DNA from: Flavobacterium psychrophilum
GTDB lineage: Bacteria > Bacteroidota > Bacteroidia > Flavobacteriales > Flavobacteriaceae
Direction: 5' to 3'
NCBI GenBank assembly: GCA_945874225.1
Contig: CAMCFT010000034.1
Coordinates: forward strand, 1 to 31,910
Length of the DNA stretch: 31,910 nt
This document shows, one piece after another, positions 16,665 through 24,820 of this stretch (its first letter is position 1; each line of letters opens with the position of its first letter). The translations under genes and the position numbers were made by a program. The notes below the pieces were generated by a model. The model searched no databases and was not told the origin of the DNA. It was given only the letters and a program-made list of their open reading frames with translations.

Positions 16665-16755
16665 TAGTCAAAAATATTTTTTAAAGAATTTTATTAAATG
16701 ACTTTAATTATTTAATTTCAGAATTATTATAAAAATATAAAAAATGGTCTATTTT

Positions 16756-16763
16756 TACACTTG
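16756..16763 (+). promoter_or_regulatory. Candidate -7 promoter element for menB
   Basis: TACACTTG matches TAnnTTTG at 7 of 8 positions, 18 nt before the ATG. It lies 92 bp past the end of repeat copy 3. No clear -33 element is seen. Confidence 0.3.
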
Positions 16764-16781
16764 TAATTTAAAACAAATATA

Positions 16782-17612
16782 ATGGATTGGATAACCGTCA
16801 AAGAGTACGAAGATATCACCTATAAAAAATGTGATGGGGTTGCCAGAATAGCGTTTAACAGGCCTGAGGTTCGCAATGCATTTCGTCCTAAAACTACATC
16901 TGAATTGTATCAGGCTTTTTATGACGCTCAAGAAGATACTTCGATAGGAGTGGTTTTGCTTTCTGCCGAAGGACCTTCGTCTAAAGATGGGATTTATTCC
17001 TTTTGTTCAGGTGGAGATCAAAATGCTCGCGGTCATCAGGGATATGTGGGTGATGACGGTCAGCATCGTTTAAATATTCTCGAGGTGCAACGTCTTATTC
17101 GTTTTATGCCCAAGGTCGTTATTGCTGTAGTTCCAGGATGGGCTGTTGGCGGAGGGCACAGTTTACACGTTGTTTGCGATTTGACTTTAGCTAGTAAAGA
17201 ACATGCTATTTTTAAACAAACGGATGCTGATGTGACCAGTTTTGACGGCGGTTATGGTTCGGCTTATTTGGCCAAAATGGTGGGTCAGAAAAAAGCACGT
17301 GAAATTTTCTTTCTGGGAAGAAATTATTCCGCTCAGGATGCTATGGATATGGGAATGGTCAATGCTGTGATTCCTCACGCCGAATTAGAAAATACAGCCT
17401 TTGAATGGGCTCAGGAAATATTACAAAAATCACCTACTTCAATCAAAATGCTCAAATTTGCTATGAATCTGACTGATGACGGAATGGTGGGACAACAAGT
17501 TTTTGCCGGTGAAGCCACCCGATTAGCTTATATGACTGAAGAAGCCAAAGAAGGCCGAAATGCTTTCCTCGAAAAACGAAAACCAAATTTTGAAAAAAAA
17601 TGGTTACCGTAA
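16782..17612 (+). CDS. menB: 1,4-dihydroxy-2-naphthoyl-CoA synthase
   Basis: This 276-residue crotonase-fold enzyme cyclises o-succinylbenzoyl-CoA in menaquinone synthesis. Diagnostic segments are FCSGGDQNARGHQGY (74-88), PGWAVGGGHSLHVVCD (oxyanion hole, 118-133) and SFDGGYGSAYLAKMVG (153-168). The sequence QTD at 146-148 places Asp where the E. coli enzyme has Gly and binds bicarbonate. By analogy with MenB enzymes that supply this carboxylate themselves, it should be bicarbonate-independent. menA follows on the same strand. Confidence 0.95.
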   Translation: MDWITVKEYEDITYKKCDGVARIAFNRPEVRNAFRPKTTSELYQAFYDAQEDTSIGVVLLSAEGPSSKDGIYSFCSGGDQNARGHQGYVGDDGQHRLNILEVQRLIRFMPKVVIAVVPGWAVGGGHSLHVVCDLTLASKEHAIFKQTDADVTSFDGGYGSAYLAKMVGQKKAREIFFLGRNYSAQDAMDMGMVNAVIPHAELENTAFEWAQEILQKSPTSIKMLKFAMNLTDDGMVGQQVFAGEATRLAYMTEEAKEGRNAFLEKRKPNFEKKWLP

Positions 17613-17774
17613 AGGAAGTTGGCAGTATTCAGTTTACAGTGTTCAGTTTGAGCAATAACACTAATAAAAACTTTGAGATTTAGTGGCAAATAATAAAAAC
17701 AATACTAATAAAAACTTTGTGTCTTAGTGTCTTTGTGGCAAAATAGCGACTTAGTGGCAAATAATAAAATTAAA
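17613..17774 (+). repeat. Short direct repeats in the menB-menA gap
   Basis: ACTAATAAAAACTTTG occurs at 17660-17675 and 17704-17719. TTAGTGGCAAATAATAAAA occurs at 17680-17698 and 17751-17769, the second just before the menA start. The words CTTTGTGTCTTAGTG / CTTTGTGGC are a common intergenic type in Flavobacteria. No gene is seen here. Confidence 0.6.
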
Positions 17775-18725
17775 ATGAAACATTGGATTCAAGCCGCAAG
17801 ATTAAGAACCTTGCCATTATCAGTTTCCGGAATAATAGTGGGAAGTATGTATGCTTTGGCATATCCTACGGATAGCGTTTTAACTCCAACTGAAGTTTTC
17901 AACTGGAGAATATTTGGCTATGCTATCCTGACCACGCTTGGTTTACAAATCCTGTCCAATTTTGCCAATGATTACGGAGACGGAATGAAAGGAACCGATA
18001 ATGCCGACAGAGTAGGACCAAAACGAGCCATTCAAAGCGGTGTGATTTCTCCGCAAGCTATGAAACAGGCTATAATTATCACAGCAGTTCTGACACTAAT
18101 TTCATCTATATTATTGATTTATTTTGCCTTTAAGGAAACAAATTTAGGGTATTCCTTATTCTATTTGGTGTTGGGTATTTTGGCAATTGCTTCGGCGATT
18201 CGTTATACTGTGGGCAATACTGCATATGGTTATCGAGGATATGGCGATCTTTTTGTGTTTGTATTTTTTGGTTTGGTAAGTACTTTGGGAGTGAATTTTT
18301 TATATTCCAAACAATTGAATTTTGACCTTTTTTTACCGGCAACTGCTGTCGGATTATTGAGTGTTGGGGTTTTGAATCTGAATAATATGCGGGATGAAGC
18401 CTCGGACAGAAAGTCGAATAAAAACACTATTGTGGTGAAAATTGGCGCAGCAAAAGCCAAAAAATACCACTATTTTCTAATCGTTTCGGCCATGGTTTTA
18501 GTGTTGGTTTTTGCGATTATTAATGATTTTCATTTGGACCAATACTTGTTTGTATTGGCTTATATACCTTTAACTAAACATTTAATTACGGTATATAAAA
18601 ACCAAGAGCCTAGAGCTTTAGATCCTGAATTAAAAAAACTAGCACTTAGTACTTTTGCACTTTCAATTTTATTGGCTTTGTGTATGATTTTCTTTCTTTC
18701 GGATTTGTTTGTCAATAATTATTAA
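17775..18725 (+). CDS. menA: 1,4-dihydroxy-2-naphthoate polyprenyltransferase
   Basis: The ATG at 17775 gives 316 residues starting MKHWIQAARLRTLPLSVSG, the normal MenA opening. An in-frame upstream GTG at 17727 falls in repeats and is unlikely. This integral membrane UbiA-type enzyme attaches the polyprenyl chain to DHNA. The first aspartate-rich motif is SNFANDYGDGMKGTD (61-75) and the second is NNMRDEASDRKSNKNT (203-218, Asp207 and Asp211). There are about eight to nine membrane helices. The hydrolase gene begins 23 bp after the stop, so they are probably co-transcribed. Confidence 0.94.
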   Translation: MKHWIQAARLRTLPLSVSGIIVGSMYALAYPTDSVLTPTEVFNWRIFGYAILTTLGLQILSNFANDYGDGMKGTDNADRVGPKRAIQSGVISPQAMKQAIIITAVLTLISSILLIYFAFKETNLGYSLFYLVLGILAIASAIRYTVGNTAYGYRGYGDLFVFVFFGLVSTLGVNFLYSKQLNFDLFLPATAVGLLSVGVLNLNNMRDEASDRKSNKNTIVVKIGAAKAKKYHYFLIVSAMVLVLVFAIINDFHLDQYLFVLAYIPLTKHLITVYKNQEPRALDPELKKLALSTFALSILLALCMIFFLSDLFVNNY

Positions 18726-18748
18726 ATGAATCTTTAAATTTATTTAAA

Positions 18749-19426
18749 ATGAAAATAACATTTTACGGTCATGCCTCATTGGGGATTGAAGTGGGTGGCA
18801 AGCATATTTTGGTTGATCCCTACATTTCAGCCAATCCAAATGCATCGCACATTAATATCAATGAATTGAAAGCTGATTATATTCTTTTGACACATGCGCA
18901 CAGCGATCATATTCTTGATGTCGAATATATTGCCGGGAGAACGAATGCGGTTGTCGTTTCTAATTACGAAGTGGCGTCCCATTTTGGAGAGAAAGGATTG
19001 AAATATCATCCAATGAATCATGGGGGAAGCTGGAAATTTGACTTCGGAAAAGTGAAATATGTTAATGCGGTTCATTCCAGTTCTTTTCCTGACGGAAGTT
19101 ATGGCGGGAATCCTGGAGGTTTTGTCATCGAAAGCGAGCATAAAAACATTTATATAGCTGGCGATACAGCACTTACAATGGATATGAAACTTATTCCGAT
19201 GCGGACCAAACTGGATTTGGCAATTCTTCCGATAGGGAATAATTTCACAATGGATGTTGATGATGCTATCATTGCTTCTGATTTTGTCGAATGCGATAAA
19301 ATACTGGGCGTTCACTACGATACTTTTGGTTATATCGAGATAGATCACGAAGAAGCAATTCATAAATTTTTCGATAAAGGAAAAGATTTAATGCTCTTGG
19401 AAATTGGCGAAAGCATTGAATTGTAG
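18749..19426 (+). CDS. UPF0173-type metal-dependent hydrolase (metallo-beta-lactamase fold)
   Basis: This 225-residue protein matches the UPF0173 family in length. Metal ligands are visible: HAHSDH at 49-54, His109 (NAVHSSSFPD), Asp139 (IAGDTA) and His189 (LGVHYDTF). The short N-terminal strand ends in YGHAS, with His8 also conserved in the family. The substrate is not known. It lies 23 bp after menA and is probably in the same transcript; a link to quinone metabolism is only positional. Confidence 0.9.
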   Translation: MKITFYGHASLGIEVGGKHILVDPYISANPNASHININELKADYILLTHAHSDHILDVEYIAGRTNAVVVSNYEVASHFGEKGLKYHPMNHGGSWKFDFGKVKYVNAVHSSSFPDGSYGGNPGGFVIESEHKNIYIAGDTALTMDMKLIPMRTKLDLAILPIGNNFTMDVDDAIIASDFVECDKILGVHYDTFGYIEIDHEEAIHKFFDKGKDLMLLEIGESIEL

Positions 19427-19756
19427 TGTCATTGCGAGGTTAAGTTTTTTACAAAAAGCAATATGAAATGACGAATTGTAAATGTTAGCACTTCTAATTC
19501 CCCTCTTGAGAGGGGTTAGGGGTGTGTTTTATAAATTTCTGTTATTCAACACATTAATTAAAAACGTCAATGGTAGATACGAAGCAATCTCATTAGTAAT
19601 ATTTAGGAGCTGTTTGCTTCGCCAGTTCACTTCGTTCGTGTCAGGCTATCCGTTTCAATCTTTTTTATTGTCAAGAAAGCCCTTCGACTGCGCTCAGGGT
19701 GACAATAAATATGGATTTCTACTTTTATCAGGGCAAGGCAATCAATTTATAAAAAT
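19427..19756. repeat. Gap filled with degraded repeat fragments
   Basis: This 330-bp gap has no gene. CCCCTC-TTGA-GAGGGG (19500-19515) is a tight hairpin about 75 nt after the hydrolase stop and may be its terminator. A second structure joins TTATTGTCA (19665-19673) with TGACAATAA (19700-19708), enclosing CCCTTCGACTGCGCTCAGGG. GCTTCGCCAGTTCACTTCG near 19617 resembles other Bacteroidetes intergenic repeats. A 92-codon frame over this stretch is made of these repeats and is not a gene. Confidence 0.55.
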
Positions 19757-20965
19757 ATGAATAGTAAGAAATTATTTTTGGTGCTATTAATTAGCATTTC
19801 GTTCGAATCAATTTTCGCTCAACAAGACGGTTATTGGGACAAAGAAAGGGCTACCACAAAAGAAATCATTGTTTCGGCAAGAGATAGAATTGTCATAAAA
19901 ACCGAAGATTTGCCTGTAGGTACCACCGAAGTGGTATATAGAATCACGCTTCTGGATGTAAACCAACAGATGGCAAATAGCTTGGTTTCGGTATTGAAAT
20001 CCATTCCTGACCCAACAGGCATCAGTCAGGGTTCGGCGGGAGCTGTTTTTCTTCTGTCCAAAATTTCGGGAGATGACAAATGCAAATACGCCATTTTCAC
20101 CAATGAGGCTATTTCTTCCGAATACAAAAAAAGTGGAGAAGTTGCAAAAGCTTGTTATGTTCAAAATATCCCTGTTAGCAAGGATGCCAAAGGTCTTTCT
20201 ATTGATAAATCATTATGTATTCTGCCCAATTCTAATGCCATGTGGTTTGGTTTTGAAAGCAAGAATTGGATAATGAACCAAAAAATTATTTTGGAAGTGG
20301 TGCCTTGGGTAAATAAAAGACTTAGCAGAGGATGGACGTTGGAAAACCGAAAAGTCATTATTAATCAATGTAAAGCTTCTGAAACGTCAAAATCACTTCG
20401 TGACTCCGATGACTTTTGTGTTTGCGTACTGGATAAAGTGCAAAAAGAATACAAATTTCAGGAATTTCAGAAACTCCTTTCCATCGAAAAATCAAAAGCG
20501 TATAAAGATTTTGGGAATGCTTGTTTAAAAGAAACAGGCGCTTCTAACACGATTTATTTGGATTTACGTAACCAAGCAACAGATTTGGTAAAACAAGGGC
20601 AATATGGTAGTGCAATTAATAAAACAATAGTCATTGTAGCTAATGGCCAAGCAAACGCCGCGGATTATAATACTCTTGGGTATTCCTATATTATGACCAA
20701 ACAATATGGTAAAGCCATTAAATTTCTAAAAGAAGGCGAAATACTTGATGGTTCTGAATTGTTGATACAATTGAATCTGGCGCACGCTTATATGTTTAAT
20801 AAAGATTTTAAATTGGCTAAATCTATTTATAAAAAATACCAATTCCAGAATGTAACCAATAATTTGAGTTGGACTCAAAAAGTTAAACTAGACTTTGAAA
20901 CATTCAAAAAAGCAGGATTACCAAATGGTGATTTTGACCGAGTTTTGAGGTTGTTTGAAAATTAA
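19757..20965 (+). CDS. Exported protein with C-terminal tetratricopeptide repeats
   Basis: This 402-residue protein is not recognised as a named family. Residues 1-21 form a signal peptide (FLVLLISISFESIFA|QQ). Residues about 22-200 are beta-rich, with cysteines at 109, 133 and 154. A Cys-containing segment follows (Cys205, CVC at 221-223, Cys256). Residues about 268-365 look like TPR helices: GQYGSAINKTIVIV, AADYNTLGYSYIMTKQYGKAIKFLKEGE and LNLAHAYMFNKDFKLAKSIYKKY. The protein probably acts in the periplasm as an assembly or interaction factor. Two men genes flank it, but no functional link is shown. Confidence 0.7.
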   Translation: MNSKKLFLVLLISISFESIFAQQDGYWDKERATTKEIIVSARDRIVIKTEDLPVGTTEVVYRITLLDVNQQMANSLVSVLKSIPDPTGISQGSAGAVFLLSKISGDDKCKYAIFTNEAISSEYKKSGEVAKACYVQNIPVSKDAKGLSIDKSLCILPNSNAMWFGFESKNWIMNQKIILEVVPWVNKRLSRGWTLENRKVIINQCKASETSKSLRDSDDFCVCVLDKVQKEYKFQEFQKLLSIEKSKAYKDFGNACLKETGASNTIYLDLRNQATDLVKQGQYGSAINKTIVIVANGQANAADYNTLGYSYIMTKQYGKAIKFLKEGEILDGSELLIQLNLAHAYMFNKDFKLAKSIYKKYQFQNVTNNLSWTQKVKLDFETFKKAGLPNGDFDRVLRLFEN

Positions 20966-21119
20966 AAATTAGCCACAGATTAAATGGATTGACACAGATT
21001 TTATAAATTATAACAGGAGAAGTAAATTTTAATAATTTGAATTTCTTTTTTAAAGTGGAAAAAAATATAACTGTCAAAATCCAAGACCTAAGACCCAAGA
21101 CCTAAAACCTAACACCCTA
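20966..21119 (+). repeat. Repeat arm and 7-nt degenerate tandem repeat before menC
   Basis: TTAGCCACAGATTAAATGGA (20972-20991) is a single arm of the ACAGATT palindrome seen at 10063. From 21081 to 21121 the sequence runs as about six 6-7 nt units: CCAAGA, CCTAAGA, CCCAAGA, CCTAAAA, CCTAACA, CCCTATT. The last unit overlaps the menC TTG start at 21120. No clear promoter is seen. Confidence 0.55.
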
Positions 21120-22166
21120 TTGAAAGCAACTTACCACAAATACATTCTAAATTTTAAACGTCCTTCAGGAACTTCTCGTGGTGTGATGACCGAGAAAGAA
21201 ACCTGGTTTATTATTCTCGAAAAGGAGGGTAAAAAAGGAATAGGCGAGTGTGGAATTCTTCGTGGTTTGAGTATTGATGATCGACCTGATTACGAAGCAA
21301 AATTACGGTGGACTTGTGCTAATATTCACCTTGGTGAAAACCAACTTTGGGAAGCCTTAATGGAGTATCCTTCCATACAATTTGGAGTCGAAATGGCGTT
21401 CCAGTCTTTGGCCTGCGAAAACCCTTTTTTGCTCTTTCCTTCGGACTTTACTCAAGGTGAAAAATCGATTCCAATTAACGGTTTGGTTTGGATGGGCGAG
21501 GAGTCTTTTATGAAGCAACAAATCGAGGAAAAATTAGCGGATGGTTTTCGTTGTATCAAACTCAAAATTGGAGCTATAGATTTCGATAAAGAACTGCAAT
21601 TATTGCGTTATATTCGGCAACATTTTACACCAGAACAAGTTGAAATCAGGGTAGATGCTAATGGTGCTTTTTCTACAACTTTAGCTTTAGATAAAATTAC
21701 ACAATTGGCTGGTTTTAAATTGCATAGTATTGAACAACCAATACAAAAAAACAATACTGACAGTATGTCAGAACTGTGTAAAACCACACCAATTCCCATT
21801 GCCTTGGACGAGGAGCTGATTGGGGTGTTTTCATTGGAAGAAAAAGAAACTTTATTGCAAAAAATCAAGCCACAATACATCATTTTAAAACCCAGTTTTA
21901 TAGGTGGTTTCCGAGGAACAAAAGAGTGGATTTTATTAGCTGAAAAGTATCAAATTGGTTGGTGGATTACCTCGGCTTTGGAGTCCAATATTGGATTAAA
22001 CGCCATTGCTCAATGGACGTTTTTGCAACACAATTTGATGCCGCAAGGTCTTGGAACTGGAGCATTATATACTAATAATTTCGATTGTCCTTTGACCGTT
22101 TCTGAAGGTCAGTTATGGTATAAAAAGGAGAGTGATTGGAAGTTTGATTTTCAGGATTTTTTATAA
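21120..22166 (+). CDS. menC: o-Succinylbenzoate synthase, TTG start
   Basis: This 348-residue enolase-superfamily enzyme dehydrates SHCHC to o-succinylbenzoate. Catalytic residues are Lys147/Lys149 (IKLKIG), metal ligands Asp179 (VDANGAF), Glu205 (IEQPI) and Asp230 (LDEEL), and Lys257 (ILKPSFIGGF). SALESNIGLNAIAQW follows near the C-terminus. A TTG start at 21120 is chosen because no in-frame ATG lies just upstream and the first internal ATG (Met23) would remove NFKRPSGTSRG, part of the N-terminal capping domain. Other menaquinone genes lie upstream on the same strand; menE is not next to it. Confidence 0.93.
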   Translation: MKATYHKYILNFKRPSGTSRGVMTEKETWFIILEKEGKKGIGECGILRGLSIDDRPDYEAKLRWTCANIHLGENQLWEALMEYPSIQFGVEMAFQSLACENPFLLFPSDFTQGEKSIPINGLVWMGEESFMKQQIEEKLADGFRCIKLKIGAIDFDKELQLLRYIRQHFTPEQVEIRVDANGAFSTTLALDKITQLAGFKLHSIEQPIQKNNTDSMSELCKTTPIPIALDEELIGVFSLEEKETLLQKIKPQYIILKPSFIGGFRGTKEWILLAEKYQIGWWITSALESNIGLNAIAQWTFLQHNLMPQGLGTGALYTNNFDCPLTVSEGQLWYKKESDWKFDFQDFL

Positions 22167-22197
22167 TAGTAAAGCATCAAAATTGATAACATTATTT

Positions 22198-23250
22198 ATG
22201 ACGAAGCCACTCATCCAATTCCAAAAAAGAATTTCTATACTTTGTATCCAAGTGCTAATTTTAGTCTTTTTTGTGCAATGTAAAACCAACCATCAAGCTA
22301 TGAAAAACAATATAGTTATTCGCCAAGATCAAAATAAATCTAAATCAATGAAATTTAGTAAACCTCCCTATTTGAAAATAGGAGATACGATTATGATTGT
22401 AGCTCCGGCCGGATTTGTTCCTGATTCTACCGAGATTGATCCGGGTATTGCGTTAGCCCAAAGTTGGGGACTGGAGGTAATCGTGGGAAAAAATGCCTTT
22501 AAGAAACACAACCATTTTGCCGGAACGGATGAAGAACGTCAAAGCGATTTGCAATTGGCTCTCAATAATACAAATATTAAAGCCATTTGGTGTTCCAGAG
22601 GGGGTTATGGAACCGTTCGTATCATAGACCAAATCGATTTTACAGCTTTCGAAAAGAATCCAAAATGGGTCGTTGGTTTTTCTGATATTACTACTTTGCA
22701 CACAACCATACACAATCTTGGCATAGCGACCATTCACGCCACGATGCCGGGTGGTATGAAAAATGCCTCCGATGAAACGAAACAAACGCTGTATAAAGCT
22801 TTATTTGGCTATAGTTATGGATTCGAAATTGCGACAAATCCTTTAAATAGAAAGGGTAGCGCTAATGGAATCTTGATAGGAGGGAATTTATCAATACTCA
22901 ATTCGATGATAGGAAGTAATTCTGAAGTCAATACTTATGGTAAAATCTTATTTATCGAAGATGTTGGGGAGGATTTGTATCGTGTAGACCGAATGATGTA
23001 CACTTTAAAAAGAACTGGTGCTCTAAAAAATCTTAAAGGAATAATTGTAGGTGATTTTAGTTATGATGTGGAAAAAGACACTTTATTTGGAGGAACTCAC
23101 AGAGAAATCATTCTAAATGCGGTAAAAGAATACCATTATCCCGTACTATTTGATTTTCCAGCCGGGCACGTTAGAGATAATCGGGCTTTGATTTTTGGAA
23201 AAGAAATTGAAATTGATGTGAATGACATGGTATCAAAATTCAGCTATTAA
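22198..23250 (+). CDS. LD-carboxypeptidase-like peptidase S66 lipoprotein
   Basis: The ATG at 22198 gives 350 residues with a lipoprotein-like N-terminus: a hydrophobic stretch ending at FVQC (Cys28; the lipobox is loose). The frame also opens at 22132 inside menC, but that adds 22 atypical residues. The S66 catalytic residues are visible: Ser162 in VGFSDITTLH, Glu254 in FIEDVGEDLYRVDRM and His324 in DFPAGHVRDN. CSRGGYG is also typical. Family members cut the L,D bond of tetrapeptides in murein recycling. The predicted envelope location suggests periplasmic work rather than the cytosolic LdcA role. It begins 32 bp after menC. Confidence 0.88.
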   Translation: MTKPLIQFQKRISILCIQVLILVFFVQCKTNHQAMKNNIVIRQDQNKSKSMKFSKPPYLKIGDTIMIVAPAGFVPDSTEIDPGIALAQSWGLEVIVGKNAFKKHNHFAGTDEERQSDLQLALNNTNIKAIWCSRGGYGTVRIIDQIDFTAFEKNPKWVVGFSDITTLHTTIHNLGIATIHATMPGGMKNASDETKQTLYKALFGYSYGFEIATNPLNRKGSANGILIGGNLSILNSMIGSNSEVNTYGKILFIEDVGEDLYRVDRMMYTLKRTGALKNLKGIIVGDFSYDVEKDTLFGGTHREIILNAVKEYHYPVLFDFPAGHVRDNRALIFGKEIEIDVNDMVSKFSY

Positions 23251-23314
23251 TGTTGGTTCTACCCTAGTTTGTGTCGGTTTTAGTTTTTAAGTCAACAATG
23301 TCCGATAAAATAAG

Positions 23315-23456
23315 TATAGTCCCTACGGGACAAAATATAAATTCATAACCACCAATCTACCAATATATAATCTCTACGAGATATACTCCGCTAGGAGTTA
23401 AATATCGGTAGAAGAAAAAGAAGTGTTCCCGATAGAAATGTCCCGTAGGGACTATA
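23315..23456. repeat. Cloverleaf-forming repeat, copy B
   Basis: The outer arms 23315-23332 and 23439-23456 are the same perfect 18-bp pair as in copy A. The inner 55-nt block (23357-23411) aligns with copy A without gaps and folds the same way: ATCTC-TAC-GAGAT (23370-23382) and ACTCC-GCTA-GGAGT (23385-23398). Similarity continues to the left through TGTCCGATAAAAT. It lies between the convergent LD-carboxypeptidase-like and AI-2E permease genes. Confidence 0.8.
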
Positions 23457-23509
23457 TTTATTGACGTTGGCGAATTTTATATTGTTTTTAAGATTAACTT
23501 TTCTTTGAT

Positions 23510-24595
23510 TTACTTCGTCTGTTCATCCCTCAAACTAGCGGGACTCGAGTCTCCATCGCCTAACAGCATAGATAAAGTCTTTAAACCTTCAGTTCTTTCA
23601 GCGATTAATTTCGCAATGCTGACAAATGGAATGAACAAAATCATTCCGGCTGCACCCCATAGCATACCGCCTACAATTATCACTACAATGATGATGAGTG
23701 TGTTTATTTTTAATCGACTTCCTACGGCAAATGGGAATATGACATAAGCTTCCAGAATCTGGACAATACTGAAAACCACTATAACGCCTATGGGATACCA
23801 AATGGAATTAAAAGTTATCCAGGAAACGGTTATTGGTAATAGTGACGAAATCATTATTCCTACATAAGGTATAAAAGTCAGGATGGAAGCAATAAATCCA
23901 AACAAAAACGGATGTGGAATACCTATAATGGCTAATCCAACACTGTTCAAGATTCCAACGATTAAATAAACCAAAAGCATCCCTTTGATAAAATTATAAT
24001 AAGCGTGAATGGTTTCAACAAGAATTTCGTGAATGATTTCTTTTTTTTCTGATGCGAAAATATGATAAAGCACGTTTACCAATAGTTGACGATAATAGAG
24101 AATGAGAATTGAATAAACCGGAATTATCAGTAGGTAAAAAAAGGATTCAGAAAGAGAATACAGGGTGATTTTAAGCAATGAAATAGCTTGTGTTCCAGAG
24201 TTGTTGATTACATTATTAATAAAAGCCATTTGTTTTTCGCTGCTGACATCAAATCGTTCAGCAAGGAAACCACTGAGTTGGTTTGCTGTTTCCAATAGTT
24301 TTACCTTGAATAGTAGCCATTCATTTGAAAACGCCACTATTTGTGTAAAAAGTAAAAACACAACTGCTCCAAAAAAAAGCAATACTCCAAAAATAGACAG
24401 GAAGATGGCGATGCCTTTATGGATTCCTTTTTTCTCCATCCACTTGCAAACCGGATAAAGGATAAAACTGATGAGCATTGAAAAACTCAGCGGAATAAAT
24501 AGCGTTTTTCCAAAATAAAGCAAAACCGAAATTAATACCGTGAATTGAAGAATTTCAAGTGCCGAAAACTTCTTGTTTGATGTAATTGGTATCAT
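23510..24595 (-). CDS. AI-2E family transporter (permease)
   Basis: This 361-residue membrane protein has the family layout: three N-terminal helices, an extra-cytoplasmic-type amphipathic middle region (about 85-150), then a helix cluster with PHPFLFGFIASILTFIPYVG and a final pair of helices (TLIIIVVIIVGGMLWGAAGM). The family exports small molecules or ions; E. coli TqsA exports AI-2 and others are Na+/H+ antiporters, so the substrate is open. It lies downstream of the kinase gene, separated by 225 bp with a strong hairpin. Confidence 0.9.
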   Translation of the reverse strand: MIPITSNKKFSALEILQFTVLISVLLYFGKTLFIPLSFSMLISFILYPVCKWMEKKGIHKGIAIFLSIFGVLLFFGAVVFLLFTQIVAFSNEWLLFKVKLLETANQLSGFLAERFDVSSEKQMAFINNVINNSGTQAISLLKITLYSLSESFFYLLIIPVYSILILYYRQLLVNVLYHIFASEKKEIIHEILVETIHAYYNFIKGMLLVYLIVGILNSVGLAIIGIPHPFLFGFIASILTFIPYVGIMISSLLPITVSWITFNSIWYPIGVIVVFSIVQILEAYVIFPFAVGSRLKINTLIIIVVIIVGGMLWGAAGMILFIPFVSIAKLIAERTEGLKTLSMLLGDGDSSPASLRDEQTK

Positions 24596-24700
24596 AATAA
24601 TTCAGAATTTGTGACTTTATACTTTTGTAACAGACGTTAATTCTTCTTTAATACTTATAACTTTCTAGTTCTTAAATTTTCTAAAAAAACCTCACTTTAT

Positions 24701-24774
24701 TTGTCATTCCGAGGTACGAGGAATCTCATTTATTGCTCTCGTGTGATGAGATTCCTCGTACCTCGGAATGACAA
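24701..24774. repeat. 74-bp hairpin with 29-bp perfect arms
   Basis: The arms 24701-24729 and 24746-24774 are perfectly complementary around a 16-nt loop. They begin TTGTCATTCCGAGG and end CCTCGGAATGACAA, a type common in Bacteroidetes genomes. It lies 47 nt after the kinase stop (minus strand), so it probably also ends that transcript. The left flank plus arm (CTTTATTTGTCATTCCGA) nearly matches an 18-nt word inside the nested insertion at 6551-6623. Confidence 0.8.
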
Positions 24775-24820
24775 TTCTGGGCTAATAACAAACTAAACAT
24801 AAACGTTATTCTTTTTCAAC

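Noticed and set aside
17727..17774. Upstream GTG start for menA
   Set aside because: The added 16 residues come from a direct repeat; ATG at 17775 fits the family.
18827..19363. 178-codon minus-strand frame
   Set aside because: It is antisense to the well-supported metal-dependent hydrolase and shows no family motif.
19482..19760. 92-codon frame before the TPR gene
   Set aside because: It is built from repeat fragments (CCCCTC hairpin, TTGTCA palindrome).
21081..21121. CRISPR or telomere-like array
   Set aside because: Units are 6-7 nt without spacers and are degenerate.
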